Assembly (NCBI GenBank): GCA_000996605.1
Contig: LCOP01000006.1
Span: 1 to 49,143, forward strand
DNA from: Parcubacteria group bacterium GW2011_GWA1_47_8
GTDB taxonomy: Bacteria > Patescibacteriota > Minisyncoccia > Phycocordibacterales > UBA1550
Length of the DNA stretch: 49,143 nucleotides
Direction of reading: 5' to 3'
Below, piece by piece: positions 25,443 through 34,441 of this stretch. The translations under genes and the position numbers were made by a program. Under the pieces are notes generated by a model, which searched no databases, was not told where the DNA came from, and worked only from the letters and a program-made list of their open reading frames with translations. Position 1 is the first letter of the stretch. Each line of letters starts with the position of its first letter.

Positions 25443-27422
25443 TTACCACTCAATACGAATGACCGGTTCGTGATCGCTGTCGGCAGTCTCGTGTTCGAGG
25501 TGCGCATCGTCGATGTCGGAGAGGAATTCCGATGGCGCATTCACTTGCCGTTGGCCGTAGATTGTGCGGACGGATGCGTACGAAAGAAAAAGTTTTTTCT
25601 TGGCGCGCGTGACGGCGACGTAGAACAATCGCCGCTCTTCTTCTTGGTCTTCTTTTGATACGCGCGCTTCGCTCATTCGGCGATGCGGAAAGAGGTCTTG
25701 CTCAAGGCCCGTGACAAAAACATAAGGAAATTCAAGGCCTTTTGCGGCATGGACGGTCATGAGCTTCACTGCGCTTTCGTTTTTTATCAGCGAATCTTGG
25801 TCGCTCGCAAGCGCGGCATCGGCGAGAAGTTTCTCTATCGCTTCTTCGGGCGCGAGAATGTCGTATTTGGTGGCGAGGGTGACGAGCTCGTGGATATTTT
25901 CAAGGCGGTCATTGTCTTCGTCGGTTCCTGTTTTGAGCGACGCTTCGATGCCGGTTTTTTCGGAAACAAATTTGATGAGCTTGGAAGTTTTCTCACTGAG
26001 CGCAGTCTCGCGGATACTTTCGAGAAGTTTTTTGAAATCTTGTACGCGTTTTTGTGCGCCGGGCGCGAGGCTCGCCACATCATTTGCAAACATCTTTGCA
26101 AGCGTCGCTTTGCCGATGCCGCGCGGCGGCACGTCGATGACGCGCTTGATATCCGACAGGCTTTCGGGATTCAGCCCCGCACGGATAAAGGACAAAATGT
26201 CCTTGACCTCTTTGCGTTCAAAGAATCGTACGCCGAGGACTTGGTACGGTATCCCCATCATGAGGAAGGCTTCTTCGAGCGCGCGCGATTGGAAGTTCGC
26301 GCGATAGAGTACCGCGATGGATTGCGGGCTCTCCCCTCCCGCGATGATTCCCTTGACCTTTTCTCCGACCGCGCGCGCTTCGGCACCCTCGTCGTAGGAT
26401 TCTATAATGCTTATTTTTTCACCCTTGGCGTTTTTGGTAAATAAATTTTTGTCTTTGCGGACGGTGTTTTTCGTGATGATGTCATTTGCCGCGGCGAGGA
26501 TCGTTTGCGTGGAGCGATAGTTTTCCTCGAGGAGGATTGTGCGCGCGTTCGGATAGTCTTCTTCGAAGTTGAGAATATTCTTTATATTCGCACCGCGCCA
26601 GCTGTAAATGTTTTGATCACCGTCGCCGACTGCGCAGATGTTGCGGTTATCACCAGCGAGGAGTCGCGCGAGTTCGTACTGCACGCCGTTCGTGTCTTGG
26701 TATTCATCGATGTGAATGTATTTCCAGCGCTTGAGATACGCGTTCCGGATATCCTCATTATCCCGAAGTAAGATAACGGTTTTGAGGATAAGGTCGTCAA
26801 AATCAAGCCCTCCTTCTCGCTTGAGGAGTTTCTCGTAGCGTTCCCACACCGATGAAACGATCAGGGGGAAATACGCATTGCCGGCATCTGCGCGGTATGT
26901 TTCGAGGGTGACAAGATTCCCTTTTTGTCCCGAGATGACATGCGCAATGCGGTCCGGCGAGAATTGTTTTGAGTCCAACCCCTCTGCCTTTACCGCTTCT
27001 TTGATGAGCGAGAGCGCGTCAGATTTGTCGAGGATGGTGAAATGTTTGGTAAGCCCGAACACCTGCGCATGCGCACGAAGGACGTGTACGCCGAGCGAAT
27101 GAAATGTTCCGATGAACGGGCGCGCATCTCCTGCCTCTGCCGGAAACCCGCGCGTGGCAGGCAGGCCGTGACGAAGCCCCGCCCCGAATCCGTGTTGCTC
27201 AAGGAGCACATCAACGCGTTCCTGCATCTCACGAGCGGCTTTGTTGGTAAAGGTGATAGCGAGAATTTCGCTCGGCGTGACGCCTTCTTTGATGAGATGG
27301 AGGATGCGGTGCGTGAGGGTGCTCGTTTTTCCCGTGCCGGCGCCCGCGATGATGAGGAGCGGGCCGTCTTTGTGGAGCGCCGCTTCGCGTTGCATGGCAT
27401 TTAAATGTTTCAAGTGTTCCAT
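25443..27422 (-). CDS. pcrA: UvrD/PcrA-type ATP-dependent DNA helicase
   Basis: A superfamily 1A 3'-5' helicase of DNA repair and rolling-circle replication. The 659-aa chain shows motif I GAGTGKTST, motif II region HIDEYQDTN, motif III VGDGDQNIYSWRG, motif V LMTVHAAKGLEFPYVFV and motif VI EERRLFYVAVTRAKKKL. It is about 60-80 residues shorter than typical PcrA at the C-terminus. The start at MEHLKHLNAMQ is chosen because TACAGT with an upstream TGTGC lies six bases before it; an upstream in-frame ATG (27440) falls in the promoter. Confidence 0.94.
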   Translation of the reverse strand: MEHLKHLNAMQREAALHKDGPLLIIAGAGTGKTSTLTHRILHLIKEGVTPSEILAITFTNKAAREMQERVDVLLEQHGFGAGLRHGLPATRGFPAEAGDARPFIGTFHSLGVHVLRAHAQVFGLTKHFTILDKSDALSLIKEAVKAEGLDSKQFSPDRIAHVISGQKGNLVTLETYRADAGNAYFPLIVSSVWERYEKLLKREGGLDFDDLILKTVILLRDNEDIRNAYLKRWKYIHIDEYQDTNGVQYELARLLAGDNRNICAVGDGDQNIYSWRGANIKNILNFEEDYPNARTILLEENYRSTQTILAAANDIITKNTVRKDKNLFTKNAKGEKISIIESYDEGAEARAVGEKVKGIIAGGESPQSIAVLYRANFQSRALEEAFLMMGIPYQVLGVRFFERKEVKDILSFIRAGLNPESLSDIKRVIDVPPRGIGKATLAKMFANDVASLAPGAQKRVQDFKKLLESIRETALSEKTSKLIKFVSEKTGIEASLKTGTDEDNDRLENIHELVTLATKYDILAPEEAIEKLLADAALASDQDSLIKNESAVKLMTVHAAKGLEFPYVFVTGLEQDLFPHRRMSEARVSKEDQEEERRLFYVAVTRAKKKLFLSYASVRTIYGQRQVNAPSEFLSDIDDAHLEHETADSDHEPVIRIEW

Positions 27423-27428
27423 GGGGAC

Positions 27429-27434
27429 ACTGTA
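27429..27434 (-). promoter_or_regulatory. -10 box of the pcrA/uvrD gene
   Basis: TGTGC-TACAGT on the minus strand, six bases before the helicase start codon; predicted leaderless. Confidence 0.45.
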
Positions 27435-27466
27435 GCACAAAACAAGCTCACCGCTTAATATCTTTG

Positions 27467-27516
27467 TTTCAAATTCCCCAGTTTGGTACTATAGTACCAA
27501 ACTGGGGAATTTGAAA
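27467..27516. repeat. perfect 50-base palindrome, apex TAC-TATA-GTA
   Basis: Two 25-base arms (27467-27491 and 27492-27516) are exact reverse complements with no spacer. The centre reads GGTACTATAGTACC. It lies between the pcrA promoter and the downstream end of the next gene. No T-run follows on either strand. Shares its apex pattern with the hairpins at 27556 and 35628. Confidence 0.9.
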
Positions 27517-27555
27517 AGATATTACTGTACAGAACCATCATGGGGAGCCACTCAC

Positions 27556-27603
27556 ACACTATCTACCTATACGGTACGATAGTATCGTATAGGTAGATAG
27601 TGT
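27556..27603. repeat. 22-bp hairpin, apex TAC-GATA-GTA
   Basis: Arms 27556-27577 and 27582-27603 pair completely except for one G-T wobble, around the loop GATA. It begins ten bases after the stop of the DUF5663 gene (minus strand), so it may define that transcript's 3' end. Arm sequences are unrelated to the neighbouring palindrome. Confidence 0.85.
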
Positions 27604-27612
27604 TAAAAATTT

Positions 27613-27930
27613 CTATTCGCTTTTGATATCTTTATTTTGCGCGGCGCGGAAGGATTCGACAACACGCGCGGTCTCTTCCTGCATGATGTCGTAGAGGTGC
27701 GGTACATTGAGTTCGAGGAATTCCTGAATGCGCTCATTGTCGCCTTCTTTGCTGAGTACCTCGAATTCTTCGCGCGCGTCCTGAGGGAGTTTCTCAAGAA
27801 TACCAAGGGTCACTGATTGCAAAATGATCCCACCTATTTTTGTGACGATTTCATTCTGCGCTTCTTCGGGGAGATCGGCGAGACCGAGTTCTTTGATTAA
27901 AATATTGCGAATTTCTTGTTCGTTGTTCAT
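27613..27930 (-). CDS. DUF5663 family protein
   Basis: A 105-aa acidic, helical protein (NIRNILIK-type start, then LADLPEEAQNEIVTKIGGII and FLELNVPHLYDIMQEETARV). It resembles DUF5663, a domain I associate with Patescibacteria; function unknown. It is 24 bases downstream of the large 763-aa gene on the same strand and ends just before a long hairpin. Confidence 0.75.
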   Translation of the reverse strand: MNNEQEIRNILIKELGLADLPEEAQNEIVTKIGGIILQSVTLGILEKLPQDAREEFEVLSKEGDNERIQEFLELNVPHLYDIMQEETARVVESFRAAQNKDIKSE

Positions 27931-27954
27931 GGTAAATGAATTATGGGTGATAAG

Positions 27955-30246
27955 CTAAACGGTGTATTGCCCCAAGGGATTTTTTGAGATTAGTGTGGCG
28001 GCGGCACGGCGTATATAATCCTGCACATTTTCGTTGGATGCAAGGGGTACGCCGGTTCTGTTCATGGTTTCTTCAAGATATCCTTGCATGGCGCGAAGAT
28101 CTTCAGGTGACTCCATGCCAAATTTTCTCATATTGCTATCGGTATCAAGCACTCCGCTGAACGGATTTGTCGATGGGTTAGGGGTCATAATCTCCCCCAC
28201 GGTTTTTCCTGAAAAGCCGACATCAGGATCCTTCCAACTGATCGCATCCATGCCGTTTTGTGCGCCGATGCCAAAAATCCCTTCCGTGCCAAATAGTTTG
28301 TTCATGTCGCTCTTCATTATCTCGTCTGCTTGTCCAAAAATCTCTGGGTTGGCGAGAGATGGGTCTATGGGGGGCGTTGCCAGCTCGACCACGGGTTCAG
28401 GCGCAAGTGGTACTTCTGGGAAAGGATTGACGGTGCCAGTTGGATTATCGGCACCGCCGTACGTTTCTGCCGTAGCAAAATTTTCCATGCTTGCCGGCAG
28501 GTGCGCGGCTTTTTCAAGCTGTGAATCCATGTATTCTTTGTCAAAGCTGATCGTTTCGCCGATTGCGAGCGTGTTCGGGTCAACGTTTGGCCGCATTTCC
28601 GCCACGTTGTCTTTTATGACGTCGATAAGATGCGTTTTTTGTTCGGGAGATAAGGAAGTGAATTTGTCGCCGTACGTTTCTTGAAGTTGGCGCTCGGACA
28701 AACTCCACAAAGAATCCCCTTGTTGCGCGGTTTCTAAGTATGACGTGGATGTTGTGGGTGCGGGTGGTGTGCCGTCCGCGCCGTCAAAGAACCCTGTTAC
28801 AGTGTCTTTTGCACCCTCGATGAGATCGGGGGCGTGTGAAGCTATCCCGGAAAGTGCGCCGGTGAAAAGAGCCGCGCCCAAAAGTGCCTTGAGGGTATCC
28901 CTGTCAAATTGTTGCATCGTTCTTTCTCGCCCTTCTTTTTCCGCTTTTTTCGCATACCTCGCTTCAAGTGCGACAAAAAAGGCTGACCCTCCTAAAAATC
29001 GGGAGATCAGGGCGCCTGTTGAGGCGGCGCCCGCAACAAGCGCGGAACCCGCTAAGACTCCTAATCCGCCGGCAAGGAGAAGACCAATAGAGAAACTGAT
29101 TTTTTCCCCGCGCGATCGTTTTCCCCACCATTCCCCCGTGGCGCGGATAGCACCAATAAACCCCGATTTTTCTGCGCGCACATTAACCTGCTTTTGGAGC
29201 ATCTTGATGATTTCCTCGTTTTCCTCAATCTTTTCTGCTATGTTGTCGGTAGTATTCTCTGCTTGCTCCAATTCCCTCTCCAGCTTCATCACATTTTCTT
29301 GCGCCTGTTTCAGTGTCTCCTCGGGTTTTCCAGAACCAAAATTGTTTGCGACCTCGTGTGCTTCTTTTTCTGTTTGTTCAACAATTTTTGTGACCTCTGC
29401 TTGATCTGCGGGCGACAGTTCATTTTCCACCGCAATTTTGTCCTCTAGTCCATTGATGGTTCGCTCTATCCCTTCCAGCGTTTTTTCTTCCTCTTTGGTC
29501 AGCTCCCCCATCCCTTCTGCTGAGCTCGTGGCGTCTTCGTTTTTTACGGCGATTATTTTTGGTAGCTCGGGAGTTTTATCGGGATGAGGAGCCTCAGTAG
29601 GTGGCTCTGTCATCGGATCATTTTTTTTTGCCTTCTCTGCGTCAATGCGTCGGATTGCCGCTTCATACGCGGAAACAAGAGGGTTTCCCTTGGTAGTCTT
29701 TTGGGTTTCGGGGGTGAGTCCGTACCGTTCGAGTCCCGTTTCATACGATGAGCGAATTGCCTTACCCTCTTCTTCGACTTCTTGCGGAGCGGGAACATCG
29801 GCTTCACCGAGCGAGGATGCTACGGGAGGGTTTTCAGTTTCGGTGTCGTCGCCTGTCGCCAAAATACGTGCGCGTTCTTGCGCCAGAGAGAGCTCTTCTT
29901 TTTCAAGCTCGCTTATTTCTTGTCTCACGCCTTGCGTCTCTTGTATTGCTCCGATCCTGATTGCTTCTTCGAGTTCCGTACGGCGGGACACTATTTCCTC
30001 CTCCGCCTTTTCGACTTTGATGAGTTTTGTTTTTGGTTGCGGCGACGGTTCAGGCGCCTTTTTAAAAAATTCCGGAATTGTGGTTTCGACTTGCGACAGA
30101 GGCACGCTTCCCTCTTTGAGTATACTATGCAGAGCGCTACGCTTCCCCTCTGTCAATGGTTTTTCCTGTGGGCGCGGTGGAACGACATCAGTATTTTGCG
30201 GCATTGCTTGTGCGGGTCTCCGCAATCCTTCAAAGTTTCCATTCAT
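27955..30246 (-). CDS. large coiled-coil membrane protein with LysM-like segment
   Basis: A 763-aa protein. The first 370 residues are charged and coiled-coil (ELEEAIRIGAIQETQGVRQE; LKQAQENVMKLERELEQAEN). Two hydrophobic segments follow (SIGLLLAGGLGVLAGSALVA and ALLGAALFTGALSGIASHA) separated by a short charged loop. The C-terminal part has a LysM-like stretch (TAQQGDSLWSLSERQLQETYG ending in NTLAIGETISF, about 520-590) that could bind peptidoglycan. The family is not recognised. It is divergent from the LysM-M23 gene, with a TGC-GATAAT promoter-like box in the shared spacer. Possibly links the cytoplasm to the cell wall. Confidence 0.72.
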   Translation of the reverse strand: MNGNFEGLRRPAQAMPQNTDVVPPRPQEKPLTEGKRSALHSILKEGSVPLSQVETTIPEFFKKAPEPSPQPKTKLIKVEKAEEEIVSRRTELEEAIRIGAIQETQGVRQEISELEKEELSLAQERARILATGDDTETENPPVASSLGEADVPAPQEVEEEGKAIRSSYETGLERYGLTPETQKTTKGNPLVSAYEAAIRRIDAEKAKKNDPMTEPPTEAPHPDKTPELPKIIAVKNEDATSSAEGMGELTKEEEKTLEGIERTINGLEDKIAVENELSPADQAEVTKIVEQTEKEAHEVANNFGSGKPEETLKQAQENVMKLERELEQAENTTDNIAEKIEENEEIIKMLQKQVNVRAEKSGFIGAIRATGEWWGKRSRGEKISFSIGLLLAGGLGVLAGSALVAGAASTGALISRFLGGSAFFVALEARYAKKAEKEGRERTMQQFDRDTLKALLGAALFTGALSGIASHAPDLIEGAKDTVTGFFDGADGTPPAPTTSTSYLETAQQGDSLWSLSERQLQETYGDKFTSLSPEQKTHLIDVIKDNVAEMRPNVDPNTLAIGETISFDKEYMDSQLEKAAHLPASMENFATAETYGGADNPTGTVNPFPEVPLAPEPVVELATPPIDPSLANPEIFGQADEIMKSDMNKLFGTEGIFGIGAQNGMDAISWKDPDVGFSGKTVGEIMTPNPSTNPFSGVLDTDSNMRKFGMESPEDLRAMQGYLEETMNRTGVPLASNENVQDYIRRAAATLISKNPLGQYTV

Positions 30247-30360
30247 TAACTTTTATTATCGCACACTCACACACGTTTATGCAACGAATATGTGTAATTT
30301 TTTGATTTTTTTCGGTAAAATTATCGGCATTTTGTTATCCACACCCACCCACTAAAAGGG

Positions 30361-30389
30361 TTCACGAAACAGTGGTTTTGTGCTATACT
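30361..30389 (+). promoter_or_regulatory. promoter of the LysM-M23 gene
   Basis: TTCACG (30361-30366), a 17-base spacer and TATACT (30384-30389) preceded by TGTGC, an extended -10. A DnaA-box-like TTATCCACA occurs just upstream, about 30335-30343. Confidence 0.55.
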
Positions 30390-30405
30390 CAAAAAACTGT
30401 AGGGA

Positions 30406-31590
30406 TTGGCCCTCAGCACCCCAGAAACACGGTATTTTCGGTCACGGAAGCACACGGCAGTACGGCAGAATAAATTTCGACATATTTATACCAACTTTCA
30501 GAACCCCGAGCGTGAGCGTTTCTTGAGGAGCCGGGCGAAATACTCAAATTTTTCAAGGATTCTCGTCCTGGGGGGGCTTGTTTTGTCTGTGACTATTGGT
30601 GTTGTTTTCCCGCCTTCCAGAGCAGATGCGCGGGCTTTTTCGTTTTTTGGAGTAAACATCTCTTTGGACGACTTGTTCAAGAAAACAGAACCTCAAAATT
30701 CTCAAACAATCTTGTTTCTCGAGGCGGCAACGAACATTGATCCCATCTCGGGAAGGGGTGGCGGCGACATCACGATTGTGGACGACAGCGCCTTTCTTCC
30801 TGACGTGGGGCCTTCCGGCACGATTGCTGACATCGAGTCGAACGAGAATCAAGGGAAAATAAGTCTCTACGTTGTTCGTTCTAACGATACGCTTTCTAAA
30901 ATCGCCGAAATGTTCGGCGTGAGCGTAAACACGATTGTGTGGGGAAATGATCTTGACCGTAAAGCCACTCTTAGTGTTGGGCAGACACTCGTCATCCTTC
31001 CCGTAAACGGTATTCAATACACAGTAAAGAAGGGCGATACTATTCAGGGGATTGCCAAGAAATACAAGGGTGATGTTGATGAAATTATCACGTTTAACAA
31101 CCTTGTCTCCAGAGGGAAGCTTGCGGTCGGCGACACAATTATTATTCCGGGTGGCGAAGAGATTGCCCCAGAGTCACCCAAGAGCGTGCCGAAGTCTTCT
31201 CAAGTGCGCGTGATTGCCAAGTATCCGTCGTATGCTGGTTACTATACCCATCCTTTGCCGGGTATGGTAGCCAAAACACAAGGAATTCACGGATATAACG
31301 GCGTTGACCTTGGCGCGCCAAAAGGATCGACCGTACTCGCGGCGGCGGAAGGTGTGATAATTGTGAGCCGTTACCGTGACGGAAATCCGTGGTTTGGGGG
31401 ATACGGCAACAACATTATCATCGAGCATCCAAATGGCACACAGACCCTCTATGCGCACCTAAGTGCCGTATATGTGCATGCCGGTGTGCGTGTGGAAAAG
31501 GGTCAACCGATCGCCGAAGTTGGCTCTACGGGCAGATCGACCGGTTCGCACCTCCACTTTGAAGTACGTGGAGCGAAGAATCCGTTTTAG
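30406..31590 (+). CDS. LysM and M23 peptidase domain protein
   Basis: A 394-aa envelope hydrolase-like protein. A basic N-terminus and one membrane segment (about 51-70) are followed by two LysM peptidoglycan-binding domains (about 153-198 and 203-248) and an M23/LytM metallopeptidase domain (about 285-394). Zinc ligands expected in H-x3-D and H-x-H are seen as D301 and H382/H384, with H351 as the catalytic histidine. The first ligand position is a tyrosine (GYNGVD), with a histidine two residues earlier (H295). No ATG fits; TTG at 30406 is used, about 16 bases after the -10 box, and a later TTG is possible. Likely cleaves or regulates cleavage of cell wall. Confidence 0.88.
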   Translation: MALSTPETRYFRSRKHTAVRQNKFRHIYTNFQNPERERFLRSRAKYSNFSRILVLGGLVLSVTIGVVFPPSRADARAFSFFGVNISLDDLFKKTEPQNSQTILFLEAATNIDPISGRGGGDITIVDDSAFLPDVGPSGTIADIESNENQGKISLYVVRSNDTLSKIAEMFGVSVNTIVWGNDLDRKATLSVGQTLVILPVNGIQYTVKKGDTIQGIAKKYKGDVDEIITFNNLVSRGKLAVGDTIIIPGGEEIAPESPKSVPKSSQVRVIAKYPSYAGYYTHPLPGMVAKTQGIHGYNGVDLGAPKGSTVLAAAEGVIIVSRYRDGNPWFGGYGNNIIIEHPNGTQTLYAHLSAVYVHAGVRVEKGQPIAEVGSTGRSTGSHLHFEVRGAKNPF

Positions 31591-31634
31591 GGGGGGGTGG
31601 GGCAGAATGTAGAATTTTGAATATGGAATGTAGA

Positions 31635-31671
31635 AAAATACGGGCGAGACCAAAGGTCTCGCCCGTATTTT
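31635..31671. terminator. bidirectional terminator between two converging genes
   Basis: A 17-bp perfect stem with AAA loop; GC-rich core (CGGGCGAGACC) flanked by A and T runs on both sides, so it can terminate both the M23 gene and comM. Weaker outer repeats (GAATATGGAATGTAG and CTATAATTCCATATTC) extend the inverted symmetry. Confidence 0.88.
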
Positions 31672-31714
31672 CATTCTATAATTCCATATTCTACATTCTC
31701 TATTCTAGCTGACT

Positions 31715-33250
31715 CTACCTCAATTCCGTCGGTCGGTATGCAAGGGCTTCGAGGAGGTGTGGTTCTGCGACATGTGTGCTCCCCTCGAGGTCTGCAATGG
31801 TGCGCGCGACTTTGAGGACGCGGTGATATGAACGCGGGGAAAGCTTCAAGCGCTCCGCGGAAGTATTAAAAAGTGCGCGGAGTTTTGGGGGCAGAGAAAC
31901 CAATGTTTCAAGATCGTTCGCCCGCATTTCACTGTTGGTGGTGATCGCACGGGGGTGCTCGACAAAGCGCGCATGTTGCCTGTCCCGCGCAAGGGCGATA
32001 CGGGCGTTGACGGCTTGGGTTGTTTCGCCGGCACGCATATTCGAAAGTTTATCAGGACTTATGTGTGCAACCTTTACCCAAAGGTCTATACGGTCGATGA
32101 TCGGACCGGAGAGTTTGCGTTGATAGGACGCAAGGGTGCCGGGCATACAGGTACAACGTTCCTCGCTTCCGTATTTACCACACGGGCACGGGTTCATTGC
32201 GGCGAGCAAGATGAATCGCGCGGGGAATGATTCATACCCTTTGCTTCGTGAAATACGAATGTGCCCTTCTTCGAGTGGTTCACGAAGGGACTCGATTACC
32301 CTCCGGTCAAATTCAGGAAATTCGTCGAGGAAAAGCACACCGCGATGTGCGAGAGTGATTTCGCCCGGCTTTGGAATGCTTCCGCCACCGATGACAGATG
32401 GGTATGACGCGGTATGATGGGGCGCGCGCAAGGGCGGGCAGGCGATAATTTCTTCACGCAAGGTTCCCGCAACCGAATGAATGCCGGTGACCTCGAGCAT
32501 CTCGTTTTTGGAGAGTTCGGGGAGGAGGTGTGGGAAAGCTTGCGCGAGCATTGTTTTCCCCGTGCCGGGCGGTCCCCACATGGCGAGGTTGTGTTTGCCA
32601 GCGGCGGCTATTTCGAGTGCGCGCTTCGCAAATTCTTGACCTTTGATATGCGCAAGGTCGACCTTGGAGTCAAGCGATTCATTTGTTTTTTGTGTATTGT
32701 CTCGCACATGTGCGGGAATAGTGCGAGGTTTTTCTTGATCGAGGTGTTTGATAACGTCGTTTAACGTTTGCACGCCGTAGACCGTGAGTCCGGTAATGAG
32801 CGCCGCTTCATTGGCGTTTTCTTGTGGCACAAAGAGCTCCGAAAAGCCGGACGCCAATGCCGCCTCGGCAAAGAGTAGTGTGCCGCGGATAGGACGAAGT
32901 TTTCCGTCGAGGGATAATTCACCCAAGAAAAGTTTCCCTGCAGGGTCAAAGTCCACTTCTTCTGAAGCGCCCAGATATGCAAGCGCGATGGCGAGATCGT
33001 AATGAGAGCCTTCCTTTTTTATTTCCGCAGGAGCGAGCGAGATGACCACTTTTTGATTTTTCTGTTTTGGCGAAGTAAAACCAGAGTTCTTTATCGCGGC
33101 GCTGACGCGGTCGCGCGCTTCCTCGACTGCTTTGTTGGGGAGACCTACCAACGAAAAAGAGTGGAGCCCATGAGAGAGATCCACTTCAACATCGATGATA
33201 TGTGCGGTCAGACCCAGTGTTTGTGCAGAGTATATTTTTGAGAATTGCAT
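31715..33250 (-). CDS. comM: ComM/YifB family Mg-chelatase-like ATPase
   Basis: A 511-aa AAA+ protein of the YifB/ComM family; ComM is a helicase that promotes branch migration during natural transformation. It shows the N-terminal Lon-protease-like domain (VGLPNKAVEEARDRV), Walker A GPPGTGKT (226-233), the FLDEFPEFDRRVIESLREPL Walker B region, and the cysteine cluster MNPCPCGKYGSEERCTC typical of the family. With a pseudopilin gene next to it and a Xer recombinase nearby, it could belong to a DNA-uptake pathway. Confidence 0.95.
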   Translation of the reverse strand: MQFSKIYSAQTLGLTAHIIDVEVDLSHGLHSFSLVGLPNKAVEEARDRVSAAIKNSGFTSPKQKNQKVVISLAPAEIKKEGSHYDLAIALAYLGASEEVDFDPAGKLFLGELSLDGKLRPIRGTLLFAEAALASGFSELFVPQENANEAALITGLTVYGVQTLNDVIKHLDQEKPRTIPAHVRDNTQKTNESLDSKVDLAHIKGQEFAKRALEIAAAGKHNLAMWGPPGTGKTMLAQAFPHLLPELSKNEMLEVTGIHSVAGTLREEIIACPPLRAPHHTASYPSVIGGGSIPKPGEITLAHRGVLFLDEFPEFDRRVIESLREPLEEGHIRISRSKGYESFPARFILLAAMNPCPCGKYGSEERCTCMPGTLASYQRKLSGPIIDRIDLWVKVAHISPDKLSNMRAGETTQAVNARIALARDRQHARFVEHPRAITTNSEMRANDLETLVSLPPKLRALFNTSAERLKLSPRSYHRVLKVARTIADLEGSTHVAEPHLLEALAYRPTELR

Positions 33251-33407
33251 AGCAGAGAAGTATTTTACGTATTCAAAAAAGATCTCGTTTAAACCTTAAA
33301 GAAAACGGTTTCGGTACGAAGGTATTGAAAGAAATTACTAAATCATAGCCAGTCTTTTATGGGGGATCCAGAGTTTTTACAGCTTCCTTATATTCTGAAG
33401 ATAGTTC

Positions 33408-33959
33408 TCATACAACTTGATTATAGTCGGCATTTATGATGTCTTGATGACCTCCCGCACAGGTATCTTTGCGAGCGTTGGTGGAGGGGGCCTCTAACTT
33501 ATGAATTGACACAACGGGCTCCCATTGGTCTGTGCTTGTGCACGCAGTACCACCGCATTTTAAGGGATCGGTACTAACGCAATGCGCGGGGTCGTATGCG
33601 TAATAGTAGGTTACTCCGTCATGCTTTGGGTCTTTGGGAACGGCGGATAAATAGGGTGCTAATGCCGCATCGATGGGATTTCCAATACCGATTTGTGCGC
33701 CTACTGAGTCAGACACAGGAGATGAGGCCACTTGGTTCGGCCCCAGATCTGTTCCGGGAACTTGCCCGTGGTCGTTTTCATATAATGCAATAGCTGTTAC
33801 GATTGCTTGGATCTCCGCGATCCTTTTGGTGTCGCGCGCTTTTGCCCGAGCCGAATTAAGCGATGAAAGAACTATTGATGAAAGGAGACTTATTATCGAT
33901 ATCACCACGAGTAATTCAATCAGCGTAAACCCCGCACAACGATTGTTCAGATGTTTCAT
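33408..33959 (-). CDS. type IV pilin-like (prepilin) protein
   Basis: A 183-aa secreted pilin or pseudopilin. It has a short basic leader, a prepilin peptidase site G10/F11 with glutamate at mature position 5 (GFTLIELLVVISIISLL), and a long hydrophobic alpha-helix leading into SARAKARDTKRIAEIQ, the classic G/T4-pseudopilin start. The outer domain has six cysteines. No pilus motor genes are in the window. A TACAAT box lies nine bases before the start. Confidence 0.9.
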   Translation of the reverse strand: MKHLNNRCAGFTLIELLVVISIISLLSSIVLSSLNSARAKARDTKRIAEIQAIVTAIALYENDHGQVPGTDLGPNQVASSPVSDSVGAQIGIGNPIDAALAPYLSAVPKDPKHDGVTYYYAYDPAHCVSTDPLKCGGTACTSTDQWEPVVSIHKLEAPSTNARKDTCAGGHQDIINADYNQVV

Positions 33960-34025
33960 TGCCTCTAAATTGTAACATAGATGTATTGATTTGTACCATT
34001 TGGGTTAGTGAAAAATGCGCCGTGC

Positions 34026-34385
34026 TTACTCTTCGCGGTGTGCGATACAGGTGCGGGCGCTAGGGTTGGCCCGCAGACGCGCTTCTTCGATGGGGGCTTT
34101 GCATATCGTGCAAGTTCCATAGGTGCCGGCTTCGATACGCGTAAGAGCGGCAGTGACGTTCATGAGCTCGGCTTCCAACTCGACTTCGATTGCCGCTTGG
34201 TTTTCGAATTTCTCGATACTGTCGGCAACTTCATCGGGGTCTGCTACCACGATATTCAAATCAGGAGCGGACGGTTCCCAGTCCCCCTTGATGTCGGGAT
34301 TTTTGTGCGCGATACCCGAGAGCTCCCCCTCGAGACGTGTTTTTTCGGCAAGTAATAAGTTTTTGAATTCTATGAAATTTTCCAT
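34026..34385 (-). CDS. DksA/TraR-type zinc finger protein, CxxC-CxxH variant
   Basis: A 119-aa protein with an N-terminal coiled coil (about 1-85) and a C-terminal zinc finger beginning TYGTCTIC, as in DksA/TraR, which bind RNA polymerase's secondary channel. The finger is C92-x2-C95-x17-C113-x2-H116: histidine replaces the usual fourth cysteine. TACACT lies nine bases before the ATG, so the mRNA is probably leaderless. Confidence 0.9.
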   Translation of the reverse strand: MENFIEFKNLLLAEKTRLEGELSGIAHKNPDIKGDWEPSAPDLNIVVADPDEVADSIEKFENQAAIEVELEAELMNVTAALTRIEAGTYGTCTICKAPIEEARLRANPSARTCIAHREE

Positions 34386-34441
34386 AATAAAGACAGTGTA
34401 TCACGGCATACGCCAAACGCAACAGGGGAAATTGACTATTT

